Shown here in pieces: positions 44,626-56,548 of a DNA stretch of 64,000 nucleotides. The notes below the pieces were generated by a model. That model made no database searches. It was not told the DNA's origin and saw only the letters and a list, made by a program, of their open reading frames with translations. Source of the stretch: Hymenochaete sp. R1 (lineage: Eukaryota; Basidiomycota; Agaricomycetes; Hymenochaetales; Hymenochaetaceae); NCBI GenBank assembly GCA_019400425.1, contig JAFREE010000055.1:62001-126000 (forward strand), in the 5' to 3' direction. Made by a program: the position numbers and the translations under genes. Each line of letters begins with the position of its first letter. Within the stretch, counting starts at the first letter, position 1.

Positions 44626-44945
44626 ATGGTACACATTTTCACTGCCTTTTCTATGCGAACTCAAGCTCATCAATAACCTTCTCTATCAGGGCTCAATCTT
44701 CTCTGCCATCGGTCGCGGTATCAACGCAGTCATTAGCGCCATCGCCCGTGTCATTACCACTATCGTGTCCGCAATCGTTGGCGTACGTGAAAGACACTAC
44801 ATTCATTCCTTAATGGCACTAACTTATCTTGTCTCGATAGGTAATCGTCACGATTTTCAATGTCATCACTGATATCATCTGCTGCCGTTGCGGTAGCCGT
44901 CGTCGTTCAGGGGGAGCTAGAGCGGGTAGAGGGAGAGCATACTAG
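44626..44945 (+). CDS. Small hydrophobic protein with Cys/Arg tail, ATG-only first exon
   Basis: Three exons: ATG alone (44626-44628), 44690-44782 and 44841-44945, joined in phase to 66 aa. The sequence starts MGSIFSAIGRGINAVISAIA and continues RVITTIVSAIVGVIVTIFNV. This gives a long run of Ile/Val/Ala with periodic small residues, like one or two amphipathic or membrane helices. It ends in a Cys/Arg/Gly-rich tail (IICCRCGSRRRSGGARAGR). Gly2 plus a CC-x-C cluster would suit lipid modification or membrane attachment (inference). I believe closely similar short proteins are widespread in mushroom genomes, but no function is known to me. Read without splicing, the ATG gives a 16-codon frame ending in TAA, so intron 1 removal is required. 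Too short for most gene callers. Confidence 0.72.
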
Positions 44946-45127
44946 AGGGCTCATCCATTGCAACGGACCTTTAACGTTATCTGTTGTTTATACTTCCTCT
45001 AATTGTACTCCACCATGTTGTTCCAGCTCTCTAGTCCTATTCCTACAACACACGTATGATACACGCAACAAAGTTTGAATGCAATCAATATACCTCTATA
45101 GCTTCATTCGGTGTGAAGATACGCCTG

Positions 45128-46060
45128 TCAAAGATTTGCTTTAGGTGAACCAAGTAATTGAACCATTGCTGCCCTTGTGGTTTCTTTTTCGTCCTTTACC
45201 ACCTGAGCAAATGACTTGAAGTTCGGCCGCCCCGCGTCGGCTGCCGACCGAGCAATCGCAGGCCAATTCAGTTGTCTCGGAAGAAATTGGATGGAAAATC
45301 ACTTACACATTAATTGATACATCAAACTCTCGCTGGTCGTTACGAACACGCCGCTCTGCCGCATGCGATCGAAGGCGAGAGGGACTTCTTCTTTATTGCA
45401 ACTGGAAACCCCGTCGGCGAGGACATGTACCCGATAACCGTGTGAGAGACAGTCAATGGCTGTCTGAAGGACACAGATATGCGACTAGCGGGAAAGTGTA
45501 AGGAGCCATCGAGCCCGAGCCTCAGCCGGTGACGAACCTCGATACCCATGAGCACGACGTCTGTGACCAGTGGCGTCTGTGGGTCAGACAGAAACGTCAT
45601 GAGCTCATCCGTGAAAGCTGAAAACTTTTTCTTGTCAACCGTCAGCCGGACAAGAGATCCAAGAGTTTCCAGCTGGAGCTCGTCGACAGTCTTTCCCAGT
45701 CCTAAAGCATACGTTGAAAGACAGCATTGGTATTTGTTAGTTTGCGCCAGATCACGACGGGTTTGATAGTACTTGATGGGTTCTGCTCCGAGACGATGAT
45801 GGGTATGTTCATAACCTTGGGATGATTGTGCGGGGCGGATCAATAGTGCCCTCTTCGGTTTACTCTCCAGTGAAACACATCAAACCTTGGCTACTCTGAG
45901 CATCTTATTTGTAGTGGCGACGACATGGTCGAACGCGTTGATAGCGTTGCCTGATGAGAAATGAGAGCATGAAATGGCAAAGTGCCCGATATGTATACTC
46001 ACGGAAACCTGTCTGGATGTCGACGACAAGAAAAAGGGTGGATGACGATACGGGGAGCAT
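45128..46060 (-). CDS. Isochorismatase-family cysteine hydrolase (ISOC1/2-like)
   Basis: Probably an amidohydrolase-like enzyme of the isochorismatase superfamily; substrate unknown. From ATG 46060: MLPVSSSTLFLVVDIQTGFR, NAINAFDHVVATTNKMLRVA, then LGAEPIKYYQTRRDLAQTNK-type central region in the second half, ELQLETLGSLVRLTVDKKKF, SAFTDELMTFLSDPQTPLVT and DVVLMGIESHICVLQTAIDC. It closes with LSHGYRVHVLADGVSSCNKE and AMVQLLGSPKANL, stop 45128. The likely catalytic triad is visible: Asp in VVDIQ, Lys in TVDKKKF, and Cys in GIESHICV. This is the ISOC domain-protein pattern with mitochondrial or peroxisomal relatives. Five or so exons. Divergent from the coiled-coil gene, 266 bp apart. Confidence 0.83.
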
Positions 46061-46326
46061 GTTTCGAGTGGGGAAGTGAAGGTGGCTGAGATGTGGCTGA
46101 GAGAAAAGAAGTGAGACGATCACACGGCGCGTTCGCTTACATAACTGTTGATATCAAAATCCCAATCACTGCGGTCAATCGTATTTCATTCTACACCTCT
46201 TCTCTCTCTCTCTCGCGCTCCCACCTCGACGCCGTCCCGCTGGCCGTTCACTCCTTTCCGCCCACCCCTCGACTCAGCTTTTCAGCTACCTACGCTCTTT
46301 AAAACCCATACATATATTTCTATATC
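46061..46326. promoter_or_regulatory. Divergent promoter, isochorismatase / coiled-coil gene
   Basis: 266 bp between divergent starts. Contains a CT microsatellite (TCTCTCTCTCTCTC near 46,201-46,214), CCCACC boxes, and TATATTTCTATATC just before the plus-strand ATG. Shared promoter. Confidence 0.4.
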
Positions 46327-49300
46327 ATGGCCATTCTTGCTAGCGTCAATTTGAAGGACCAAGAGTCCATTTCGGAGAAAAAGAGAGTACGTGTCCAGAG
46401 CCTTCTCTCCGCAGTCTTTCTCTCTTTTTCAAACGAATTGCCGTCCTCTGACATTCGCTCTTTGTCTTTCCTCCAGCTCGATACATTCACTTTTCGTCGA
46501 AGCACAAACGGGACCTCTCAAACTATGCCATCATCTCCTACATCGACCCCAGGGCGTTCGCATTCGCGCTCAGGTTCGATATCAGCAAATGCCCTGCCAA
46601 CCTCGCTCTCAGCCAACTCTGTCTTTTCGTTCGGCTCTGATAGTCTGTCTCCTTCAGGTTCAAGACCTTCTTCGCTAGTGGGCCGTCCCAGGCCGAATTC
46701 CCACCATCGGCGGCGTTCGTCTGTCTCTACGCGTGTAGAATCGGCAGAAATCATGGGCGTCACGCTGCCGGAGTTACCGCCATCGTCCTCTGACGATAAC
46801 ATCAACTTTGGTGATAAAGATTCAATTCGGAGAAGGGCACTCCAGGCGCTTGAAGGGATGAGCGGGTTTGGACTGAACACTAGTACGGTCGAAATCCCAG
46901 ACATCAACAGCCATGGCGTGCCACAGAAGCTAGCAGAAAGAGAATGTGAGTGTTAAAAGTTTTGTTTTCTCACTAGGTCCGCTCACATTTGTTTCAGTGA
47001 AAAACACGCTTCCGCCTTCTTTTGGATTGCCGCCGTCTTTGTCTGGGAAGCGGGACTCTTTTGGAAAGTTCCTTTCGACGGGAAGCTCATTGAAAGATCA
47101 ACTGCACACTCTTCTGGAGGAAGAGGAAGAAGAAGAGGAAGACGACGAAACTTTCGAAGATGCTCAAGAGAATAACTCAGATGAATTGCTTTCCCCGCCT
47201 AGCCTTTCGAAAGAGATTCAGAAAGAGGTTCCCGCGACTGCAGACGCTTCAATCTCCGTGGCTGCCAGTCCTGCGACCTCACTCGTTCGTCATAGGCCAG
47301 CGACATTAAACCTTCGACCCTTGTCTCTCATTCAAAATGCCAGTCCTCTAGCTCCTTCTCATCCTCCACCCTCGCGGCCTGGTCTCCGCCCCTTCTCCCT
47401 GTCACCTCAACCAGACAAAGAGCCAGTGCAGACTGTCGAACAACCCCGTTCCGAGACGCCTACTTCGTTGTCAAACTCTTTGGCCATCCGACGGAACTCA
47501 TCCAACGGCGAGCTTGTTCTCGGTCCTAGCCCTAAAAGGAGTAGTAGCATTTCGTATATCCGCTCGGGTCAATTTGCTCCGACCCAGTTCACTCTGTCTG
47601 GGCTTCCCACTCCAGGAGCGACGCCGACTTCGGAACGTAGAGAGTCTGCTTCGTCCGTGAGTAGCGCAGGAAGTTCCAGTGGGCGGGAGAAGCGGAACGT
47701 CAGCGAGGAGATTTTCATGCACCAGTCTCACGCAACGCTCCTGGCTCGCGTAGCGGAACTTGAGCGGGCCCTCCATATCCAATCATCGCTCACACCGAGT
47801 ACCGTGCAATCGTTTCAGGAGAACCCAAGTGCATCGGGAGATGTTACTGAGCTGGTAGCACACTTAACGGCGGAACGAGACGAGCTCAACAAGGATATAG
47901 AGGGTTGGCGGAGGCGTGTTAGGGATCTCGAGCATATGAAGTCGACTCTCACGCACGAGAAAATTGTCATGGAGCGTCGTCTGGAGGCAGAGAAGCGAGA
48001 AAGCTGGCTGAAGGTTGAAAAGCTTGACCTCCTGGAAGTAGAGAAGACTTCGCTTCTGAGGCAATTAAAGGTGAAGGAAGACAACTTGTCGAACGCCGCG
48101 CGCCGGTTAGAAACAACACAAGCCCAACTTGAGCGAGCGTTAATAGAATGCGAGTCTTTGCGCGAAGATGCTCAAACGTCCCGACGCCAGCTTGTGGAGG
48201 CTCAACAGTTGCTGGATTCGCGGAAGGGATTAGAGGCTGAATTGTCGTCGGTACGGGAGGTGCTTGCAGTCGAGCAAGCGTACAGTAGCCAACTCCTCAG
48301 CCAGCTTGATTCTGCGGGTGTCCTTGAGACTCCTCGTATTTCTGATAGGACGACATCGTCATCTTCAAGATCGGTGCAAGCATTCGGATCTCATAACAGC
48401 GCCGTGAGCTTCGGAAGCGTCGACTCTTCAAGTACGACGGTGGACACAGACAGCAGCCTGAAGGAACCTTTTACGTTGAAGGCCGTCGAGGAAGAGGGCA
48501 GTGATTTGAGCACAGACAGTGACGAAGATCAGGATGAGTTAGCAAGCTATGAGGATGAAGATGAGATGGATTTCGGTGTGACAAGTCCGCATTCAACATC
48601 ATCGTATGGGTCCGGATCTGACGACGAGTTTCCTCGTTCGTTATCTCATTTACGGCTTGCAGGGAACGCGACGCCTGTTCCAGGCAGTGGCAATGTGTCT
48701 TCAACGTCATCAACGCCTTCGCCCACATCGTCGCCTTGTCCTACTCCGATCCCTCACCTTGAACCGGAGGTTGTTGATGTCAGGCATATCAAGAATGCTT
48801 CGCTAAGCAAGACATGGACGTTCCCTCGCAATGGACGGAAGGGAATGCACCCCGCGGAGGAAGAAGTCGATCACTTTTTTGGATGCTTAGAGGACATCAA
48901 TGTCTCATCCGTTCAACAATCTTGTACTCCTACCAATGACAGAAGCCTTTTCAGCCAGCGCTTACAGTTCGGAGGTGTTGACGATGAGAATTTTCCACCC
49001 TTCATTCTTCCTGCTCAGCAAAGGAATTCCATTGCTGAAGACTTGCTCGCTGTTGTTGTGGAAGAGGATGAAGACGAAATGGAGAAGGATGATTGCGACA
49101 CGCCAGACGGAAAGACGCTCACTTTCCCAATGTCCGTCAGCGAAAATGATTCGCTTTGTGCATCTTCTCTACCGGTATTCGAGGACGAAAGGTCGTCTTC
49201 TTCTGTGCCCTTCACGTTCCCTCAGATGAGATCGCAACGGAGCAGCGATACGTCAGTGCGATCCATGACATTGAAAGCGACAACGGATGATCTTTCGGCT

Positions 49301-49985
49301 TCGACGATTCCCAGTAGGAAAGCTGTCCCCGCCCCGGCATCGTCTCCTTCACTTGATTCTCTCCGAATGTCTTCGACGCGTCCATTTCTCCCTTCCCGCA
49401 TCCCTCCCCCCTCTCCTCCAACATTTGTACAGGCGAAACCTCCCTCGTCCCGTGTGAGCTTCACGCCGAGTCCTCCTAAACGAAAGCCGGTGCCTCCCCC
49501 TTCATCGACTTCGCCTAGAACCGTACGTACACCTACCATGACGACAAAAGGAATGGGGTCTTCGTCACCTCAATCATATCATGGTTCGACTCTTATCCCT
49601 CAGTTAAAGACATTGAGTACGTTGACTTATTTTCCCTTTTGTTGCTCCAGATGTGAATACTTTATACTGCAGGTCAGAGCCCAAGAGGTCGTTACTAGCT
49701 TCGCAAACAAACCCACCAAATCGACAATGGAACAAATCACAACAGACATCATCTAGTCAAGGCCTATTTCGCACAGTGTCCACCCTATTCCCTATCCCAA
49801 CGTTTTCTTGGTCGGCTGCAAAGGAATCGTCGCGTGGAGCACCGCCAGTGGAACAATCTTTCGTATCGAAAGAAAGGCAGCTGATGAAGCTTGAGAGGAG
49901 TTTGCGGAACAGTAGCGCAAAGGAAATGGCATGTACAGGTGTCTGTGGTTGTAGACGATGTCGGGGAGATTTGATATCTCTTTGA
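46327..49985 (+). CDS. Large Ser-rich coiled-coil protein, unrecognised
   Basis: I do not recognise a named family. Four exons: a short first exon (MAILASVNLKDQESISEKKR), a Ser/Arg-rich segment (SPTSTPGRSHSRSGSISANA, RRRSSVSTRVESAE), a very long third exon, and a last exon spliced across 49,619-49,653 (PQLKTLN then VNTLYCRSEPKRSLL). Near 47,120 lies an acidic run (LLEEEEEEEEDDETFEDAQE). A parallel-type coiled coil (about 47,700-48,310) contains LLARVAELERALHI, HLTAERDELNKDIEGWRRRV, KIVMERRLEAEKRESW and QLERALIECESLREDAQTSR. Acidic, Ser/Pro-rich disordered segments and proline-rich PxxP motifs (PSRIPPPSPP, KRKPVPPPSS) follow. The tail has ERQLMKLERSLRNSS. About 1,160 aa. The architecture suggests a cytoskeletal, polarity or scaffold role, which is inference only. 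An alternative reading that continues without the last splice would end at 49,756. Confidence 0.72.
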
Positions 49986-50613
49986 CGTTTCTTCTCACTT
50001 ACTGCCACTGTACGATGTCATTCATGGACTATTCACATCATTTTCTTGTTCTCTTTTTGTCTCGATGCTAGTGTTGATATAAACGGACTATGTCTTGAAC
50101 GTTATGCTGGGGGACTGCCAACCCAAACGATCAAATCCCATGATGCGCTTTCCTCCTTATCCTGTCCTCTTATGCATGTTATTATCTAGCTCCCCCTTTC
50201 AGCTTCGTATCTTTAAACCCTTTTTCGCTTTTCATTTATTCTTCGCTGCTTCTGATTTTCAGCACGGCGGCTTGACGTCGACGATTTCTTCGTATTGTAC
50301 AGACGTATCCAATTAAGTTGCTTGTCTGTAAAGTTATTATTTGTTATTTTCTTCTTTTTCTTCTCTTCTCTTGATGAAAGTGCGATGTTTGTACGTGTTC
50401 ATACGCTTTGAGTGATAAGCACAGTAAGCACTGTCTAGAATAAGCTCTTTGATTGGTGCGTTTCCCCTATCTATTATCTAATTCCACCGCACTGACTTAT
50501 CATCTGACCTCCGGGATAACCGGCTGTATTCATTCCCAGCGTATCCGCACTCATGCACAATGACCTATCAATTGAGCTTTGTGAACGTCTTCTCTCGATC
50601 TTGAACGTCCACC
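49986..50613. other. Intergenic region, coiled-coil gene 3' / DUF3445 gene 5'
   Basis: 628 bp, T-rich in the first half (TTTCTTCTTTTTCTTCTCTTC about 50,349-50,370), consistent with a 3' UTR, then a short promoter for the plus-strand gene at 50,614. No gene seen. Confidence 0.4.
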
Positions 50614-52564
50614 ATGGAGCTTAAGCTTGGTCTTGGAGCTCTGGCTGCTGTTTGTGCTATCCTAGTTCTGGTTTCTCAGTCGCGCAAGAGAAGAAAAGAT
50701 ACATCACACGCAGAACAACGGACCCCTACTGCCGAAAAGGGAGAAGGAAACTTCACCACAGGGGCTCGGAGAACATTTGGTCGTAAGCATTCCAGACTTA
50801 TCGCCGAACAGCAGATTGAAGTACTCATCTGGTTTGCGGTTTGAAGGTTGGACGCCTGTGCAATTCTCGTATCCTCAGGTTCCTTCTTGCACTACACCCT
50901 TGCATGAGAGACAACCCGCTCCTTATCGACCTTTTCGATGGGGGAAATACAAGTACGTAGCAGGATCCCCATGGCATGTTTAGCTATCTCCTTTTGATTT
51001 GGAAGACAATGATAAAGTGTCACGATGGGTATTCGAAGCATGACTTGGGATGATTGGATTGAGGTGAGCCAAGCCGAAGTATCTTACATTTTTTTTTAAA
51101 AAGTCTGGATGCTTTTTTTGTTTTCACAGGTGGACAACCAGTTGCCAAAGTTTCATCGAATAAGAATCGACAGGGTAGAAAGGCGCAGAGAAAAGGCTGT
51201 ACGAGTGTTGCCTGACAGCCCAGGTGTGCCAGGAGGAGCTGCAGCCGGTTCGTGCAACGCTTGAACCACCTGTCTGCGCACTTTAAACTCAAAATAAAAT
51301 TAGCAAAAGAGTTAATGTTCGAACTCTCCGAGTTCTTGGCTAGAAGATACCCAGATACTTATCGGGTTGAGCGCCATCCATTTCGAGAGGGCGATTACGG
51401 CTGGCATGGGGAGGGACAAATCAAGTCGATTACAATACTTCCAGTAAATGCGAATTACGATCTTGACATTGAGGATCCCATGAAGGTTTCAGGGCTACTG
51501 TAAGTTAACATACCCTTGAGAGGATTGCACCAATATGAGAGAAAAACGAACTCCCGCAGTGTTCAGGATGACCTGGCGCTTATGGTTGAAGGTATGGATG
51601 GATGTGGTCTGGTGATGTGTTGCTGGCTAAGCTAAATGCAGGTGATGACGGGCGATACTACTTTCAGGCTGGAGCTATCATAGTCCCAGGTGCGTAAATG
51701 AGCAACTCCCTCGGTGTCGATAGCAATTCAACTGACAGAACATGCAGGTTTCTGGCGTATGGAGGATAAAATAGGAATGCCTCTTGAGGACATTCATATC
51801 TCGGGTGCCGTGCCACAATGTGATCCACGTTTCAATTCTATATCTTTCTTTCGTTGATTCCGAAATTTCTCAGATCGCGAAAAGCTTCAGAACAGCATGA
51901 ACCGCTTCTTCCAGAAACTTTCCGTCGACAAGCCCGTCATTCGCAACAACTATTTCTTCCAGGTCGTCCGACCCGACGACGACCCAGCACGCATCGCCTC
52001 GCTAGATCCAGACGAACTGGCCTGGTCCGATTCCACAAACGGGAACGAAGATTTCTTCGAGCACCATAATCGATGGCCGGTGGAGTCGCTCCCGGAAGAA
52101 GTGAAGCAAGCTCAGGCGAATATTCGGGAGGAAATGAGCGCGCTGGCTACGGACTCTGTTGGTAGGATACGTTTGAGAACGGAGAGACAGACTTTGAGGA
52201 GACTCCCGAGGTCCGGTGCTGTCGCGTTCACTATTAGAAGTAAGCTTTCTCCTACGGCGATACACTGGCAAGAGCTAAATAAAATGATGACAGCTTATAT
52301 ATTCAACATTGTGGACATCGCGGAGGAACCAGGGGTTCCAGGTCGGATGGCGAGCGCTATTCGAAGTTGGCCCGAAGATGTCCAACTGTAAGTGATTTAC
52401 TCTTCTCAACTTGGAGAGGACTCGCTGCTTGAATGAGCTGCAGATACAAAGGGGAGAAATTGTACGGAAGCACTATTCTACCTTTTCTCGATGCGAAACA
52501 CGCAGAGCAGATCGAGAAAGGCATGGTTACTGAAGGAGATGAGATGACTGCGTATCCTTTCTGA
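50614..52564 (+). CDS. DUF3445 / heme-dependent oxidative N-demethylase (HODM) alpha-like protein, membrane-anchored
   Basis: Bacterial HODM alpha subunits use heme to demethylate dimethylamine; fungal copies are uncharacterized. From ATG 50614: an N-terminal membrane anchor (LGLGALAAVCAILVLVSQSR) and a polar stretch, then RFEGWTPVQFSYPQVPSCTT, APYRPFRWGKYKYT, GIRSMTWDDWIE and VDNQLPKFHRIRIDRVERRR. The middle holds ELMFELSEFLARRYPDTYRV and DDGRYYFQAGAIIVPGFWRM, with EDKIGMPLEDIHISGAVPQY following. The C-terminus carries the family signature RLRTERQTLRRLPRSGAVAF with TIRTY, then IVDIAEEPGVPGRMASAIRS and YKGEKLYGSTILPFLDA, stop 52562-52564. Eight or so exons joined by frame and GT-AG sites. No reductase, ferredoxin or tetrahydrofolate-linked partner gene is nearby, unlike the bacterial multi-subunit operons. 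Enzymatic activity in fungi is not established. Confidence 0.75.
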
Positions 52565-53993
52565 TGCGATATAGACCCGATCGAGCGCCCTTCAGGTTTG
52601 GGTCGCTATGTTTTACTGAACACTTACCACAACAAAAAATAGACATTTTCTTGGTTGAAATAGATTACGCGAAGCAACGAATTAAATGGTAAGAAATAGG
52701 ATCAACGACCTACGACCATGACCACCGACCGGGCATAACGAATCTCCTCACATCTCATCCGCAGGCCGAAAAGAAGCTATTTGAATCTGAAAAACCTGCC
52801 AATGTATGCCCCGATGACCTGTCAACTGACCTCCGCTCTTAAACAGCAACCAGATAAGCTAACACCACATCCGCCGACTTTCTCATCTCTGGAGAAGCGA
52901 CGGCCGGGGGCATGCATCACACACACACCTATCTAATTCCATATTAAGCTTTCGGCCGACTTTCGACTTCAACCGAATGCTTTCCCCAAAACTCAGGAGT
53001 CAGGTGCCACGCCTCCCGTTCACGCGCACGAGCATGTCAAAAAAGCAAAGCATCCTAAACCCCTTCGAATTCCAATGTATGTATGGGATCATCGACTAGC
53101 TAAACGTAAAAAAGACGCATCCAGTATCAGTACCAGTACTCAAATTCCAAACCCTGGACGGAACTTTAGCTCTCTTATCTTCAGAAACTCTGACCGTGAC
53201 CCACCTGTCCAGGCCACTCTTCCGAGTCTCCACCGCGTCGCCGACCGATGGGCGAAGACTAGGTCTCCGTTGGCACCTGACCTTGGAATGCACACACGAA
53301 GCCTTGAAGGAGCGAAGTAATCAACCATCGTGCGCGCATTTCTGACCTTGTTTTGAAGTAATTTCCCACTGGCCCCTCCCCTCTTCAAGTTCTGGGCCCG
53401 GGGATCCTGAACATTTGAATTACTACCAATACTGGTCAACATCATCGAAGCAAAATTCGCACTCAAGTACGCACTCGCTCCGTCGGATTATCGGCGGCGC
53501 AAACGACAGTGCGCCCGTCATTCTTGAATCGCGGATGGACTGGTCGTCTGGTACTGGTACTGGCCGCCACGATCACGGCCACGGTGACCGCTTCTCAAAT
53601 CCGTCGCGCATGTAATCGGATGGGGCCTCAAGACCGAGACTCAGAAGCAAGCAAGCCTAATACTAATAGAATTCCGGGGGAGGGGAGGGGGTGGCTTGAC
53701 TCTTTACCACACTCCGATTCACCGACCCGGATTCAAACTGTGCTGCTTCAAGATCCAAGTTAGCCCTATTATTATTGCTCTTGGGTCTGAGTCCGAACCC
53801 CGAGAGGAACCCCAAATCAACGAACAACGAAGGTGGCCGAAAGTGACCGTTCTAATGTGCAGTGTACAGTGTATCATGACCCGGTCTCCGGCCTGGACAA
53901 TGGACAATGGACTTACGGCGACTTCAAGTTGAGCATGACCCACCGAGAACCGAGAAGCACTGGCATGATGTCCGACCGACTCACTCTTCACCT

Positions 53994-54009
53994 CCCCCCC
54001 CCCCCCCCC
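53994..54009 (+). repeat. Poly-C tract (16 C)
   Basis: Uninterrupted C run on the plus strand, followed by a T and more C-rich sequence. Confidence 0.85.
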
Positions 54010-54260
54010 TCCCCTCTTTTCCCCAGGCTTCTTCAAGTTCCCACCTCCGAGTACGTTTCGGGTTGCTCACCTGATGCACTGGCAGTTACTAATATCATAA
54101 TACACCTTGAAGGTACTACCAGTCGCCCAATAGCCCAATGGCCCAGTGAGGCCAGAGGGCCAGAGCAGACCCAAGTTACCATGTCGGACTTACGAGTTAT
54201 GGTGGCTTGGAGAAGGACATCATCATGATGCCGGTGAACTTTTTTTTGAAGAGGTCTTCC

Positions 54261-54281
54261 GAGTCCCGAGTCCCGAGTCCC
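54261..54281 (+). repeat. Three tandem GAGTCCC units
   Basis: Perfect 7-bp unit repeated three times, followed by TTCTG/GTTCT and TTCGAT micro-repeats to about 54,350. Confidence 0.75.
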
Positions 54282-54469
54282 AGGTCTTCTGTTCTGTTCT
54301 GTTCTCGATTTCGATTTCGTTCGATTCGATATGATTCGATATCGCTATTCCCCACTGCCAGTGGTAGCGTCCTCAGGCCCTTCTCTTCTCCACTCTTCAC
54401 TTTCAAGTTCTCCCCCGCCCTTCCCACCTTTTTCACCTTATCTGTTATCAGAATACATCCGCTCCCCCT

Positions 54470-54487
54470 CCCCCCCCCCCCCCCCCC
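54470..54487 (+). repeat. Poly-C tract (18 C)
   Basis: Longest homopolymer in the window; the opposite strand is an 18-base poly-G run. Confidence 0.85.
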
Positions 54488-54960
54488 AACTTCCAGTGCA
54501 CCGTGACCAGAACTCTCGCCCACTGGCACATTCACTGGCATTAATATTCGAAGTCCATACGCTTGTCGACCTTCTTTTTCAAAGACTCAAAGACACAAGT
54601 TTTCCTGCACCGGTACAGTGCCAGTGGTCAGTCTTACGCACAGGTTACGCGTCCCTCCGAGTCGTTCACTTCGAATTCCTCATTTTTCATTCCTCATCTC
54701 ATCGCATCCCAAGTTCATAACAAAGTCAAAAAAGAAGAAAGAAGAGAGGGGGAGAGAGAAAGAAAAAGAGAGAAAGGGGGGAGGGGGATAACATGTATAC
54801 AGTAGTATCAATTCTAGGACATTCAAAAAAACTAAAAACTAAAAACGAAACAGAAAAACTAAAAGAAAAGAAAAAGAAAGAAAGAAAGACAAAAGAAGAG
54901 AAAGGTAAGGAAGAGCGAGTCCGAGGCGAGTCGATGGCGGCACGGGTAGCAGCCCAGGGG

Positions 54961-54984
54961 TAGGTAGGTAGGTAGGTAGGTAGG
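54961..54984 (+). repeat. Microsatellite (TAGG)6
   Basis: Six perfect tetranucleotide copies, preceded by GGGG. Confidence 0.85.
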
Positions 54985-55133
54985 AAGGGCACCAGTACTC
55001 CTAAAAACACAAACAAGACAAAAGATACTTCATTTACTTTAGCATTCATCATTCAGCATTCAACATTCGACTTTGGCAAAGAAACGAAAAAAAAAAGACA
55101 AAAAACGAACAGCGACATCCTCCGGGACCCCCT

Positions 55134-55170
55134 TCTCTCTCTCTCTCTCTCACTCTCTCTCTCACTCTTC
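55134..55170 (+). repeat. CT microsatellite
   Basis: CT dinucleotide repeat interrupted by two CA steps (TCTCTCTCACTCTCTCTCTC and so on). Confidence 0.8.
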
Positions 55171-55650
55171 CTTTCTCAGTCTTTGATTGGGGAGGGGGAA
55201 GTGAGGCGAGGGGGAGAAGCAAACGAAGCAGATACGAAGCAACACACGGCAACGAAAAAGAGAAAAAAAAAGAGGAGAGTAAAGTCGAAGTGAACGAAAA
55301 GGAGAAAGGAGGAAGGAGGAAGGAAGAAGAAAGACCCACTACGCCACAACAAAGGGGATTTGAACGTGCATGAGCCGTACCGGTCGGGAAGGAAAAATGG
55401 GAAAAATGGAAAGGGGGGTCAGGCTGAAGTTCAACAAAAAGTAAACGTAAAAAGTTGAAAAAAAGGGAAAGAAAGATAGAAGAAAGAAAGAAAGCAAATC
55501 GGGGAAGTCTGGAGAGAACGGAAAAGAAACCAGAGCACCTGAAAAACTACGTCACATAACGGAACGGGAACGATTTCTGGATCTGAGAGGATAACCTGAA
55601 AGCAAGGGGAAGAGAATGAGGCGGGAGGTGGTGATGTCGTCACCCATCGA

Positions 55651-55674
55651 GGGTCAGAGGGTCAGAGGGTCAGA
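55651..55674 (+). repeat. Three tandem GGGTCAGA units
   Basis: Perfect 8-bp unit in three copies followed by GGGG. Confidence 0.8.
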
Positions 55675-56532
55675 GGGGAACGGATACGACGTAACGTCAT
55701 TCAGCGGGGAATAGAGGACAACGGGAGGGCAGAGTACAGAAGGTAAGGGAGGGACAATAGGACAATGATGCCATTTCCGACACTATACACATGTACTACT
55801 TACCCAGCCCGGGGCATCAGTCGAAAGAAAGACGACGCGTGTGGACCAGAAAGGCGTGAAACTGCAGCGAACGAAAGTCTTGGTCGTTGCAGCTTCGGGC
55901 TAAGAAGAAAGAGTGCAATGCATGCAACGATTACGGTTCGTGTATGTGTATATGTGTATTGCGTCGGTGCATTCTCATGAAAAAGAACGCGGTGGGCGAT
56001 GAAAGGATGAGAGGCGGACGGAGGGAGGAAGTAGGACCACTACAGCGAGGAGCAGTCGAGTCAGTTCATTTGTTTTGTTATACAGTGTTCGATGTCTGCC
56101 TTCGAAGACGACTCTTGACAATTCCTCGAGATTCTGATAGTCGGGTTGAGCCCATCCACATCAGAGCACGACACCCGTCAGCCAAACGCCGTTTCAATAA
56201 GCCCACCCAAATCCAAGACCCGTCCGGGAAAAGAAACGCTGATTGTGAGGGCGAGAAAAGCAAGTAAAAAGTCGCCGTCCCCTTCTCACGCACGCATGTA
56301 CCGAGCGGGCGATAAGAGCCTCCTTTTCGAATGCAAATGCAAATGCAGATACGAACGAGCCGAATCGAACCAGGTCCGACCTTGAACAACTCGCGGACTA
56401 GATGATGACTCAGACTCAGAGGAAGTCTGGACGCTTGCGTGTCACCCAACCCCCCACCCCCAAACCTCTATTCAATCCCTAATCCCTTCCACCCCTTCCC
56501 TCTTCCACGTCACCTTCGCACCGTATCCCCAC

Positions 56533-56548
56533 GTTCGTTCGTTCGTTC
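56533..56548 (+). repeat. Microsatellite (GTTC)4
   Basis: Four perfect tetranucleotide copies, about 350 bp beyond the bZIP stop codon. Confidence 0.75.

Noticed and set aside
55049..55339. 96-codon minus-strand Ser/Phe-rich frame
   Set aside because: Translation of GA/CT-rich low-complexity DNA.
55640..55680. CRISPR-like short repeats
   Set aside because: Units of 8 bp directly abut one another with no spacers. This is a simple tandem repeat in a eukaryotic genome.
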